Source: Geopsychrobacter sp. (GTDB lineage Bacteria; Desulfobacterota; Desulfuromonadia; Desulfuromonadales; Geopsychrobacteraceae). Taken from it: a DNA stretch of 33,771 nucleotides. Shown in pieces: positions 7,135-14,674 of the stretch. Below the pieces are notes generated by a model. It made no database searches and was not told the DNA's origin. It saw nothing but the letters and a program-made list of their open reading frames with translations. Position 1 is the first letter of the stretch. Every line of letters starts with the position of its first letter. The DNA is taken from contig JAAXQE010000241.1 in assembly GCA_012974425.1 (NCBI GenBank), positions 1 through 33,771 of the forward strand, given 5' to 3'. Made by a program: the position numbers and the translations under genes.

Positions 7135-8989
7135 GATAGTCGGTCCCAAGGAGCAACTTCTCGACGCTCTGGAACTGCTGCGGGAACAGGGGGTTTTTCA
7201 TCCCGAAGCAGATATCCAGGGCTATGTCCCGCGCGAGGATGAGGCCAAACTCAAAGAATTGTTACTGGATGAAAGCGTCGTCGGCGAAAAACTCTTTTTT
7301 ATCTCATTACAGCAGCGGATCAACGAACTGCTTAGCTCCCTTCCCGACATTCCATGCCGCACCAGTTTCTTACACCCCATGCCAATCATCGATGTCTTAA
7401 ATGCGCTGGTCGACAAGCATCGCGCTCAGGCGCGCCAATGGCAACAGGAGTCACAGCAGCGGCAGGAGGAGCTGGATTCCCTCACCCACCACTTACACTT
7501 CTGGCAGGTGCTTGAGCCACTGGTCGCAGAGGTTGACGACAATTCCCACCTGGTCTTTTTTGGCATCACCATCCGTAAGCCTGACGAGATCCCCTGCTTG
7601 GTGCAGCTGCTCGAAGCAGAGACCGGTGGACGCTGTCGACTCTCCACGGCCAGCATCGAAGATGGGCGCATGGTTGGCCTGATCACCACGGATCGAGGCA
7701 TGGAAGAGACGCTGCGCCGTTTGCTTTCAGAGGAGCAGTTGCCGGAACTGGGCCTGCCAGAGACATTGTCGGATCTCCCCTTTCACCAGAAGAGCGATGC
7801 CTTACGCAAGCTGCTGATCCAAACCCAGGCACAACAGGATAGGTTGAGCGCCGAGATGATCACCTTTGCCCAGCGTTGGCTGCCGATCTACAGGCAGGCT
7901 CTCAGCTGGCTGGATGAACGGATCTCGCTCTATCTGGCGACCGCGACCGCCTATGAAACCCGCCAGTGTTTCCTTGTGCATGGCTGGATGGCCTCCGCGG
8001 GGGTCGAGAACTTACAACAGCTGATCAATGAGCAGTTCCGGGGTCAGGTTATTTTAACAGTGTTGGAGATCCGCCAGGAGGATCTGGACCGGGTGCCGGT
8101 CGCGTTGCAGAATCCGCTCTATTTCAAGCCCTTCGAACTCTTTGCCAGTCTGCTGCCGCTGCCCAAATACAGTTCTTACGACCCGACCCCCTTTCTCGGC
8201 CTGTTCTTCCCCCTGCTGTTCGGCATGATCCTGGGAGATATCGGCTACGGCTTGATTCTGGCGTTGCTGGCCGGGCTGCTGGTGCGCTATGCCAGGCACC
8301 CCAATCTGGTAGATGGGGCAAAAATTCTGGGTGCCGCCGCAGCTCATACCATCCTCTTCGGTCTGCTCTTCGGCGAACTCTTCGGCAACCTGGGCGAACA
8401 ACTGTTTCATCTGCAGCCAATCTGGCAGGAACGGAGTCAGGCGATCGTGCCGATGATCGTCTTTGCGATTTCGGTCGGTACGGCGCATATCCTGCTCGGC
8501 CTGATTCTCGGCATCCGTTATGACTTCAAGCGGCATCTGCGCCGTGAAGCGCTGGTCAAAATCCTCAACCTGCTCTTGATCCTGCTCTTTGGGTGCTGGT
8601 TGCTGGGAACCCTGCTCCCCGGACTCGGGTCAAATACGCTGCCGCTGCTGTGGATCATCCTGTTGCTGCTACCGTTCTTGATTATTGCCGGGGGGCTGCT
8701 GGCCCCGCTGGAGCTGCTGAAAAGCTTCGGCAACATTATCTCCTACGTACGGATCATGGCGATCGGCCTCTGCTCCGTTTTACTGGCGCAGGTCGCGAAC
8801 CAGTTGGGCGGTATGAGCGGTGATCTGGTCGCCGGATTCCTGGTCGCCGGAATCCTCCATTTTTTCAATCTGCTGCTCGGGGTCTTTGCACCGACCGTGC
8901 ATGCCTTGCGCCTGCACTACGTCGAATTTTTCAGTAAGTTTCTCGATTTTGGCGGCCGACAATTCAAGCCGCTACACAAAAAAAAATGA
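7109..8989 (+). CDS. atpI: V/A-type ATPase subunit I (a-subunit, ion channel half)
   Basis: 626 residues. The cytoplasmic half (~1-345) begins with the typical MIIEMSKVEIVGPK and holds coiled coils (~105-130, 230-255). The C-terminal half (~360-600) has about seven or eight membrane helices. Key residues are Arg548 in SYVRIMAIGL and Arg601 in HALRLHYVEFF, the family's positively charged residues facing the rotor-ring carboxylate. The subunit forms the ion half-channels and anchors the stalks. The start at 7109 overlaps subunit G; a second ATG at 7121 is possible. The gene ends in nine consecutive A residues (8978-8986) running into TGA, followed by a hairpin (described separately). Confidence 0.93.
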   Translation: MIIEMSKVEIVGPKEQLLDALELLREQGVFHPEADIQGYVPREDEAKLKELLLDESVVGEKLFFISLQQRINELLSSLPDIPCRTSFLHPMPIIDVLNALVDKHRAQARQWQQESQQRQEELDSLTHHLHFWQVLEPLVAEVDDNSHLVFFGITIRKPDEIPCLVQLLEAETGGRCRLSTASIEDGRMVGLITTDRGMEETLRRLLSEEQLPELGLPETLSDLPFHQKSDALRKLLIQTQAQQDRLSAEMITFAQRWLPIYRQALSWLDERISLYLATATAYETRQCFLVHGWMASAGVENLQQLINEQFRGQVILTVLEIRQEDLDRVPVALQNPLYFKPFELFASLLPLPKYSSYDPTPFLGLFFPLLFGMILGDIGYGLILALLAGLLVRYARHPNLVDGAKILGAAAAHTILFGLLFGELFGNLGEQLFHLQPIWQERSQAIVPMIVFAISVGTAHILLGLILGIRYDFKRHLRREALVKILNLLLILLFGCWLLGTLLPGLGSNTLPLLWIILLLLPFLIIAGGLLAPLELLKSFGNIISYVRIMAIGLCSVLLAQVANQLGGMSGDLVAGFLVAGILHFFNLLLGVFAPTVHALRLHYVEFFSKFLDFGGRQFKPLHKKK

Positions 8990-9027
8990 CGCTCGTGGAT
9001 ATGGACGAGCCCAAAGAGGGAGGTTGA
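8986..9027 (+). CDS. 13-codon mini-ORF bridging subunit I and subunit K
   Basis: An ATG at 8986-8988 overlaps the subunit I stop (TGA 8987-8989) in an ATGA junction. It opens 13 codons that end with TGA at 9025-9027, two bases before the subunit K ATG at 9030. It contains the 8991-9010 hairpin and runs across the K Shine-Dalgarno. It would let ribosomes leaving subunit I (by restart or by -1 slippage on the A9 tract) unwind the hairpin and re-initiate at K. It may also be chance; no protein function is suggested. Confidence 0.35.
   Translation: MTLVDMDEPKEGG
8991..9010 (+). promoter_or_regulatory. Intercistronic RNA hairpin upstream of the subunit K start
   Basis: GCTCGT (8991-8996) pairs perfectly with ACGAGC (9005-9010) around an 8-nt loop. 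It lies 4 nt after the A9 tract that ends subunit I and just 5' of the strong K ribosome-binding site (GAGGGAGG, 9016-9023). It could block processing or adjust translation so that the multicopy rotor subunit is made in excess. Confidence 0.45.
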
Positions 9028-9029
9028 AT

Positions 9030-9242
9030 ATGGAAGATGTATTGATGGCATTTGCAGCGGCTCTGGCGGTTGGCATTCCGGCACTGGCAACGGCCTGGGC
9101 GCAGTCGCGGATCGGCGCGGCCGGCGCAGGGACCCTGGCCGAGAAGCCAGAACTGACCGGAACCATCATCATTCTCCTGGCGATTCCGGAAACCATGGTG
9201 ATTCTCGGATTCGTCGTCGCAGCGATGATTCTGGTGCTCTAG
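9030..9242 (+). CDS. atpK: V/A-type ATPase subunit K (c/L rotor-ring proteolipid, single hairpin)
   Basis: 70 residues forming two membrane helices joined by a short polar loop (AEKPEL, ~37-42). Helix 2 carries the ion-binding Glu54 in a PET motif, and helix 1 ends in AQSRIGAAGAG with Gln25. This is the single-hairpin 8-kDa form seen in Thermus V/A-ATPase (close to the recalled Thermus motifs AQARIGAAG and LPETLVIFG), not the duplicated 16-kDa form of Enterococcus NtpK. Thermus enzymes move H+, but the ion here cannot be decided by eye. GAGGGAGG sits 6 nt before the ATG. No cleaved signal peptide is seen, unlike Thermus L. The stop is 4 nt before the subunit E start. Confidence 0.92.
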   Translation: MEDVLMAFAAALAVGIPALATAWAQSRIGAAGAGTLAEKPELTGTIIILLAIPETMVILGFVVAAMILVL

Positions 9243-9246
9243 GCCC

Positions 9247-9819
9247 ATGGCACAGCAGGAGCTGGAAGCCCGCTTACGCCGCGAAGGAGAAGGCGAGGCC
9301 CTGAACATCTGGCGCAACGCCGAAGCCGAGGCCGCACAACTTCGCCGGGAGGCTGCGCTGAAAATTGACCAGCAACGGCAGGCGGCGGCGGACCGACTTC
9401 AAGGGGAGAATGCTGAGCAACATGCAGCGGCACTCTCTGCGGGACGCAAGCAGGCCCAGAGCTGTCGTTTGCAGGCTGAAGAGGCCCTGGCTGAACGCCT
9501 TAAAGTAACGGCTCAGCAGTTGCTCGAAGAGTTGGCACAGGCAGGCGGGACGCCGCTCTTTCAGGCATTGGCCGCAGAGATCCCTGTCTATGCCTGGCAG
9601 CAGGTCAAGGTCAATCCGCGTGATGCTGTTGCCGCCAGAAATGCGTTTCCGAGCGCAACAATCGTAACGGACAAAGAGATCAGTGCCGGCCTTGAGGTTG
9701 AGAGTAGCGATAAAAGGATTCGGATCATCAACAGCCTTGAGAAGCGACTTATACACATCTGGCCGGAACTCCTGCCGGACCTGTTTAAAGAGATACGACC
9801 CATGGCAGGTGAGCGATGA
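9247..9819 (+). CDS. atpE: V/A-type ATPase peripheral-stalk subunit E
   Basis: 190 residues, the usual length for subunit E. Residues ~1-105 form a long Ala/Glu/Arg-rich coiled coil. The C-terminal globular part (~110-185) has the family pattern: a TIVTDKEISAGLEVES segment, then IRIINSLEKRL and a terminal LPDLF. Subunit E pairs with the small coiled-coil subunit to form the peripheral stalk that grips the top of subunit B. The gene lies 4 nt after subunit K, and its TGA overlaps the ATG of subunit C (ATGA at 9816-9819). Confidence 0.9.
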   Translation: MAQQELEARLRREGEGEALNIWRNAEAEAAQLRREAALKIDQQRQAAADRLQGENAEQHAAALSAGRKQAQSCRLQAEEALAERLKVTAQQLLEELAQAGGTPLFQALAAEIPVYAWQQVKVNPRDAVAARNAFPSATIVTDKEISAGLEVESSDKRIRIINSLEKRLIHIWPELLPDLFKEIRPMAGER

Positions 9820-10718
9820 ATCTTTTGCGTGACATCGATACAGCAGGAGCTCCCGACGATTATCTGTTTGCACGGATCAGATACCGGCGCGCGGCGCTCG
9901 ACACCAGTGGCCAGGGCCAATGGGCTGGCCCTGCCGATCCACATCGCGCGCTGAAGGCCGAATATGCCTGGGTCTACGCCCAGCTGAATCAAGGCATGCG
10001 CCGCAAACTGCTGCCGTTCTTCGAATATAATGAACTAGGTACCCTCATAATTGCGTTGCGCTACCTGTCTGCCGGCGACTCGGCGGCGCTGAAGAGCCAA
10101 CTTCAATTCAGCCTGCTGCACCCCCAACTACGCAAGGTTCTGCTGGGCAGCGACAAGATCACCACGGTGATTCGTCGCCTTGAGTCTCTGCTCTCCAAAA
10201 GATATGCATTTCTTGGCGGATTGACCGCGCACTACCTACGCCAGGGTCCAGGCGGGCTGGAGCAGGCCCTGCGGGGAGGTTTTCTGCAACAGGCCACGAC
10301 AGAGAGTCGCTCCAGGCCACTGCGCGAGATGCTGCTCTACCAGCTCGATATGCGCAATCTACTGGCCCTCTACAAGCATCTGCACTGGAAGATCCCCTCA
10401 CCGCCACCATTTCTGGCAGGTGGTACGCTGCCAGGCTCTCTCACTGAAAAAATCTGGGCGGCGCAGGACATGGCGAAACTGCTGGAGTTAATCCAACAAA
10501 GAGCAGGCCAAAAAGGGGACCCGGAAGCGACAGGAGTTGAAGATTTCCTGTTTGCGGGTCTGACCAGACAACTCCACCGGGCGAGCCGGGATCCGCTCCA
10601 GGCAGGCCTGGTCCTCGACTACCTCTGGCGCTATCAGCTGGCCAGTCGCGCGCGCGGCTGGCAGCTTAAAAACACCCCAGCCCCACCTGAAACAGCACTG
10701 GCAGGGGGCGCGGCATGA
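9816..10718 (+). CDS. atpC: V/A-type ATPase subunit C (d / AC39 type)
   Basis: 300 residues, mostly helical, soluble and near the usual ~320 length. It has the AC39-like features of a YLFARIRYRRAAL opening and repeated short helices (for example LLPFFEYNEL and LYQLDMRNLLALYKHL). The subunit is a funnel-shaped socket joining the central shaft (D/F) to the top of the K ring. It is coupled to its neighbours by four-base ATGA overlaps at both ends. Sequence similarity in this family is low, so operon position carries much of the weight. Confidence 0.85.
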   Translation: MNLLRDIDTAGAPDDYLFARIRYRRAALDTSGQGQWAGPADPHRALKAEYAWVYAQLNQGMRRKLLPFFEYNELGTLIIALRYLSAGDSAALKSQLQFSLLHPQLRKVLLGSDKITTVIRRLESLLSKRYAFLGGLTAHYLRQGPGGLEQALRGGFLQQATTESRSRPLREMLLYQLDMRNLLALYKHLHWKIPSPPPFLAGGTLPGSLTEKIWAAQDMAKLLELIQQRAGQKGDPEATGVEDFLFAGLTRQLHRASRDPLQAGLVLDYLWRYQLASRARGWQLKNTPAPPETALAGGAA

Positions 10719-11035
10719 AAGAGGTTGTCTTTATCACTCCCGAAGATGCCCGCTACGGCTTCAGTCTGGCCGGTGCGCGGCAGTTGACCGCTACGTCACA
10801 GCAGGCTGAGGAGCTGTTACGCGCAACCATAGCCGATCCACTCGTGGCGGTGGTGGTCATTGATGAGCGCCTGGTCAAGACGATCGACAGCAAACGTTTC
10901 AACGAACTCGAAGTGAACTGGCGCGGTCTGCTGGTGACCCTGCCGGCGCCGGAGTGGGATAGCGCCGGGGAAGAGGATTATCTGCAGCGTCTGATCAGAC
11001 GGGCGCTCGGCTATCACGTGAGGTTGCAGCTATGA
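10715..11035 (+). CDS. atpF: V/A-type ATPase central-shaft subunit F
   Basis: 106 residues, typical for F. The start, VVFITPEDARYGFSLAGAR, is the family's signature ITPEDxxGFxLAG. A Rossmann-like half with VVVIDERL (~46-53) follows, and a C-terminal helix (~86-106) contacts subunit D. With subunit D it makes the rotating shaft inside A3B3 and in some bacteria tunes activity. ATGA overlaps join it to C upstream and A downstream. Confidence 0.92.
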   Translation: MKEVVFITPEDARYGFSLAGARQLTATSQQAEELLRATIADPLVAVVVIDERLVKTIDSKRFNELEVNWRGLLVTLPAPEWDSAGEEDYLQRLIRRALGYHVRLQL

Positions 11036-12645
11036 AAGGTGTTGTTACCAGTATCTCGGGAGCGACCGTCAGCGTCGACATTCGCGGCCTGCAGCTCTAC
11101 GACCGGGTCTATATCGGGCACGCGCGACTCTCGGGGGAGGTCGTGCATCTCGAGAAGGAACGCACCACCGTGCAGGTGTTTGAGGATACCCACGGCCTCA
11201 GCGTTGGGGAACCGGCCGAAGGGACCAGGGCGCCGCTGACGGTTGCCCTGGGCCCGGGACTGCTGGGAGGGATCTTCGATGGCCTGCAGCGACCGTTACT
11301 CGAACTACAGAAACAGAGTGGCGCTTTCATCAAAAATAGCGTTGAGCTCCCCTCCCTCGATCTGCAGCGTGAGTGGCAATTCACTCCGGCCAAACAGACC
11401 GGCGAGGCCGTTGTCAGCGGCGAACTGATCGGCTTTGTCACCGAAGGGCATCTGCAGCATCCGCTTTTTGCCAGCCAGAGTGGTGAAATAGAGAGTATCA
11501 GCCAAGGCGCCATCCGCTTGGACGGAGCGCTGGCGACCCTTACCGATGGCACCCAACTCTGCGGCTGGCAGAACTGCTCGGTCAGACGGCCACGCGTCTG
11601 CGGTCGCAGGCAACCGGCTACGACCCCGCTGCTCACCGGTCAACGCGCCATCGATTTTCTGTTTCCGATGATTAAGGGCGGAGTCGCGATCATCCCCGGT
11701 GGGTTCGGCACCGGCAAGACAGTGCTCGAGCAGTCGATTGCCAAATTCGCCGATACCGACGTGGTGGTCTATGTCGGCTGCGGAGAACGGGGCAACGAGA
11801 TGGCCGGGCTGTTGCGCGAGTTCGGCGAACTGCGTGATGCCGGCGGACGACCACTGTTGGAACGAACCATCATTATCGCCAACACCTCCAATATGCCGGT
11901 GGCGGCGCGCGAGTCCTCGATCTATACCGCCGTGACCATGGCGGAGTATTACCGTGACATGGGCTATGACGTGCTCTTTCTGGCCGACAGTCTCTCGCGC
12001 TGGGCCGAAGCCTTACGTGAGATCTCCTCCTCGCTGGAAGAGATCCCGGGAGAAGAGGGCTACCCGACCTACCTCAGTTCACGCATCGCCGCCTTTATCG
12101 AACGCGCCGGGGTGGTCGAGACGCCAACCGGCAAACCCGGCTCGCTGAGTATGGTTCTGGCGGTCTCTCCGCCGGGATCTGACTTTTCCGAACCGGTCAC
12201 CCAGGCCTGCCTGCGCGCCGCCGGTGCCTTCTACATGCTCGATACCACCCTGGCCCACAGTCGCCATTTCCCGGCCATCGACTGGAGCCAGAGCTATTCC
12301 CTTTTCGCCAAACAATGCAGCGCTTTCTTCCGAGAGGAGATTCATCCGAACTGGCAGGATCTGCAACGCCGCTGCCGCGACATCCTGCAGCAGGAGGAGG
12401 CATTGCGCGAGGTGGTCGAGGTGGTCGGCATGGAGGGCCTACAGGATCGGGATCGACTGTTGATCTTCGCCGCCGAACGGGTCAGACGCGACTTCCTGTG
12501 TCAGAACAGCTTCTCCGCGGATGCCTTCTCGACCCCGGAACAGACCGCACAACGGATCAGCAGCATTCTCGAGAATCACGCCCAGGCCGTCAAGCGGCTC
12601 GAACAGGGTGAACTCTTGTCGGATATCTTAAAAGGGAGTTGCTGA
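11032..12645 (+). CDS. atpA: V/A-type ATPase catalytic subunit A
   Basis: 537 residues, slightly shorter than the usual ~580 and apparently trimmed in the insertion ('bulge') region (~110-195). It has an N-terminal beta barrel (~1-65), then the nucleotide domain with Walker A GGFGTGKT (223-230), catalytic Glu252 in GCGERGNEM, and Walker B DVLFLADSLSRWAE (313-326). A C-terminal helical domain follows. It hydrolyses or makes ATP at the A/B interfaces. The ATG overlaps the F stop, and the stop TGA (12643-12645) shares its last base with the ATG of subunit B. Confidence 0.96.
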   Translation: MKGVVTSISGATVSVDIRGLQLYDRVYIGHARLSGEVVHLEKERTTVQVFEDTHGLSVGEPAEGTRAPLTVALGPGLLGGIFDGLQRPLLELQKQSGAFIKNSVELPSLDLQREWQFTPAKQTGEAVVSGELIGFVTEGHLQHPLFASQSGEIESISQGAIRLDGALATLTDGTQLCGWQNCSVRRPRVCGRRQPATTPLLTGQRAIDFLFPMIKGGVAIIPGGFGTGKTVLEQSIAKFADTDVVVYVGCGERGNEMAGLLREFGELRDAGGRPLLERTIIIANTSNMPVAARESSIYTAVTMAEYYRDMGYDVLFLADSLSRWAEALREISSSLEEIPGEEGYPTYLSSRIAAFIERAGVVETPTGKPGSLSMVLAVSPPGSDFSEPVTQACLRAAGAFYMLDTTLAHSRHFPAIDWSQSYSLFAKQCSAFFREEIHPNWQDLQRRCRDILQQEEALREVVEVVGMEGLQDRDRLLIFAAERVRRDFLCQNSFSADAFSTPEQTAQRISSILENHAQAVKRLEQGELLSDILKGSC

Positions 12646-13970
12646 TGCGCCTGGCTGAACACTGCTACCGATCGCTCAACGCCATCCGCGGCCCGCTGGT
12701 GTTTGTTGAGCATGTCTTTGCGGCACGCATCGGTGAAACCGTGACCCTGGTGGCCCCCGACGGGCAACGCCTCGAGGGGGAGGTCTTGAAGATCGACACC
12801 GAGCAGGTGCTGATACAGGTATTCGGTGAAACCTCGGGTCTCGATCTGGAGAGGACCAGCGTCACCTTCCATGATGCGGTCAAGCGCGCCCCTCTGTCAC
12901 GCCACTGCCTCGGCCGGGTCTTCAACGGCTCATTTTTGCCCATCGATGGCGCACCGATGTACATCCCCGAGCGTTGGGAGGCGGTCTCAGGCGCGCCGAT
13001 CAACCCGGTTGCGCGCGAGTTCCCGCGTGAAATCATCGAGACCGGGATCTCCGCCATCGACGGCCTCAACAGTTTGATCAAGGGCCAGAAGCTGCCGATC
13101 TTCTCCTGTGCCGGACTGCCGGCCCAGGAATTAGTCGCGCGCATCCTCTCACAGGCCCGCCTGCCGGGGACGGGAGAATTCGTCGTGGTCTTCGTTGCCC
13201 TGGGGCTCTCCTACCATGAGTACAGTTTTTTTCAGCAGACCCTGGAGCAGATGCCGAGCCGTTTCGTCGCCTTCTTCAATCTGGCCGGGGAGCCAGTGGT
13301 CGAACGGCTGCTGGCGCCGCGCCTGGGGCTGACCGTCGCCGAGGATCTGGCCTTTAATCACCAGATGGACGTACTGGTGATCGTCAGCGACATGACCAAC
13401 TACTGTGACGCCCTGCGTGAGATATCCACCTCGCGCGAAGAGCTGCCGGGTCGGCGGGGCTATCCCGGCTATATGTACTCTGATCTGGCCTCACTCTATG
13501 AGCGGGCCGGTCGGCTGCGCGATCGGCCCGGTTCGGTGACCCTGCTGCCGATACTGACCATGCCCGAGGATGACATCACCCATCCGATCCCCGATTTGAC
13601 CGGCTACATCACCGAGGGGCAGATCGTGTTGTCGCGGGAGTTGCAGCAGAAAGAGATCTTCCCGCCGATCGATGTCCTCCCCTGCCTCTCCAGATTGATG
13701 CAGCACGGCATCGGCGCAGGCCAGACCCGTGCCGATCACCGCCAGATTGCCAATCTGCTCTATCAAAGCTATGCCAAGGGGCGCGAACTACGCAAACTCG
13801 AGGCGGTTGTCGGCAAGGAAGGTCTGCTGGAAGAGGACCGCGTGATCCTGACCATGGCCGATGATTTCGAGCGCTCCTTCGTGCATCAGGGCGCAGAACG
13901 ACGCGATATCATGCAGACCCTCGATCTGGGTCTGGCTCTGCTGCAAAAATACAACCTGGTTCCGCCATGA
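12645..13970 (+). CDS. atpB: V/A-type ATPase regulatory subunit B
   Basis: 441 residues from the ATG at 12645. AAAGGGAG at 12631-12638 and the shared TGATG junction with subunit A decide this start over an in-frame TTG at 12639. The P-loop is degenerate (FSCAGLPAQE, 153-162), as is usual for the non-catalytic subunit. The conserved DDITHPIPDLTGYITEGQ block is at 309-326, and the arginine finger is Arg350 in CLSRLMQHGIG. It alternates with subunit A in the hexamer and completes the catalytic pocket. The end overlaps subunit D by ATGA. Confidence 0.95.
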   Translation: MRLAEHCYRSLNAIRGPLVFVEHVFAARIGETVTLVAPDGQRLEGEVLKIDTEQVLIQVFGETSGLDLERTSVTFHDAVKRAPLSRHCLGRVFNGSFLPIDGAPMYIPERWEAVSGAPINPVAREFPREIIETGISAIDGLNSLIKGQKLPIFSCAGLPAQELVARILSQARLPGTGEFVVVFVALGLSYHEYSFFQQTLEQMPSRFVAFFNLAGEPVVERLLAPRLGLTVAEDLAFNHQMDVLVIVSDMTNYCDALREISTSREELPGRRGYPGYMYSDLASLYERAGRLRDRPGSVTLLPILTMPEDDITHPIPDLTGYITEGQIVLSRELQQKEIFPPIDVLPCLSRLMQHGIGAGQTRADHRQIANLLYQSYAKGRELRKLEAVVGKEGLLEEDRVILTMADDFERSFVHQGAERRDIMQTLDLGLALLQKYNLVPP

Positions 13971-14608
13971 TCCAGGCCACCCGCACCAATCTGCTGCAAC
14001 TCAAAGAGCGCCGCCGCTCGGTTATCAACTGCACCGGCATTCTTAAGGGGCGACGTCAGGCGCTGATCAAAAAATTCATGGAGATCGGTCGCCCGCTCCT
14101 CGCCTCGCGTGAAGAGACCCGGCAGCGTTACTCCAGGGGGATCGAAGAGCTCCAGATGAGCACCGGGCTGGAGGGGCAGGATTATATCGCCTCACTGGCG
14201 CTGATCTGCCAACGCCAGTTAGGGGTAGAACTGCGCGATATGCATATCCTCGGCTTGCACTATCGCGATCTGCAGCAGCTCGAGAGTGCCAGCCGTTCAT
14301 TGCTTGAGCGTGACTACGACTACCCCTCTGCCACCCCCCACCTGGACGAAACCCTGGAGCAATTCGAAACAATCATCGAAGAGATGCTGGCCATGGCCCG
14401 CTTCGAGGGGATGTTCCGCCGCCTGGGTGAAGAGTTGCTGCGCGTCACCCGTCGAATCAGGGTATTGGAAGAGAGAATTCTGCCGCAGCTCCAGGTCGAT
14501 ATCCGGGGGATCTCCCATTATCTGGCCGAGCGCGAACGTGAAAGCTATTATCGGATGAAGCTGTTTAAGCGCCGGGTGTCGCGCAAAGGCGGCTTAGGCG
14601 AGAAATAA
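13967..14608 (+). CDS. atpD: V/A-type ATPase central-shaft subunit D
   Basis: 213 residues, standard for D. An N-terminal helix carries the TRTNLLQLKERR and GILKGRRQALIKKF pattern, and a long C-terminal helix (~120-200) makes the antiparallel coiled coil that turns inside A3B3. The basic tail (KLFKRRVSRKGG) is usual. It is the last gene of the operon. No T-tract terminator is visible in the 66 bases before the convergent GGDEF gene, so the transcript may end by another route. Confidence 0.92.
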   Translation: MIQATRTNLLQLKERRRSVINCTGILKGRRQALIKKFMEIGRPLLASREETRQRYSRGIEELQMSTGLEGQDYIASLALICQRQLGVELRDMHILGLHYRDLQQLESASRSLLERDYDYPSATPHLDETLEQFETIIEEMLAMARFEGMFRRLGEELLRVTRRIRVLEERILPQLQVDIRGISHYLAERERESYYRMKLFKRRVSRKGGLGEK

Positions 14609-14674
14609 GCCAGACCGGGATTCATTCCGAGAGGACTTGCGGCATTCATTCATGCTGAAGAGAGGCTGAAGCCC

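Noticed and set aside
12639-12644. TTG start for V-ATPase subunit B
   Set aside because: The ATG at 12645 has AAAGGGAG at the right distance and the usual TGATG junction; the TTG lies too close to that site.
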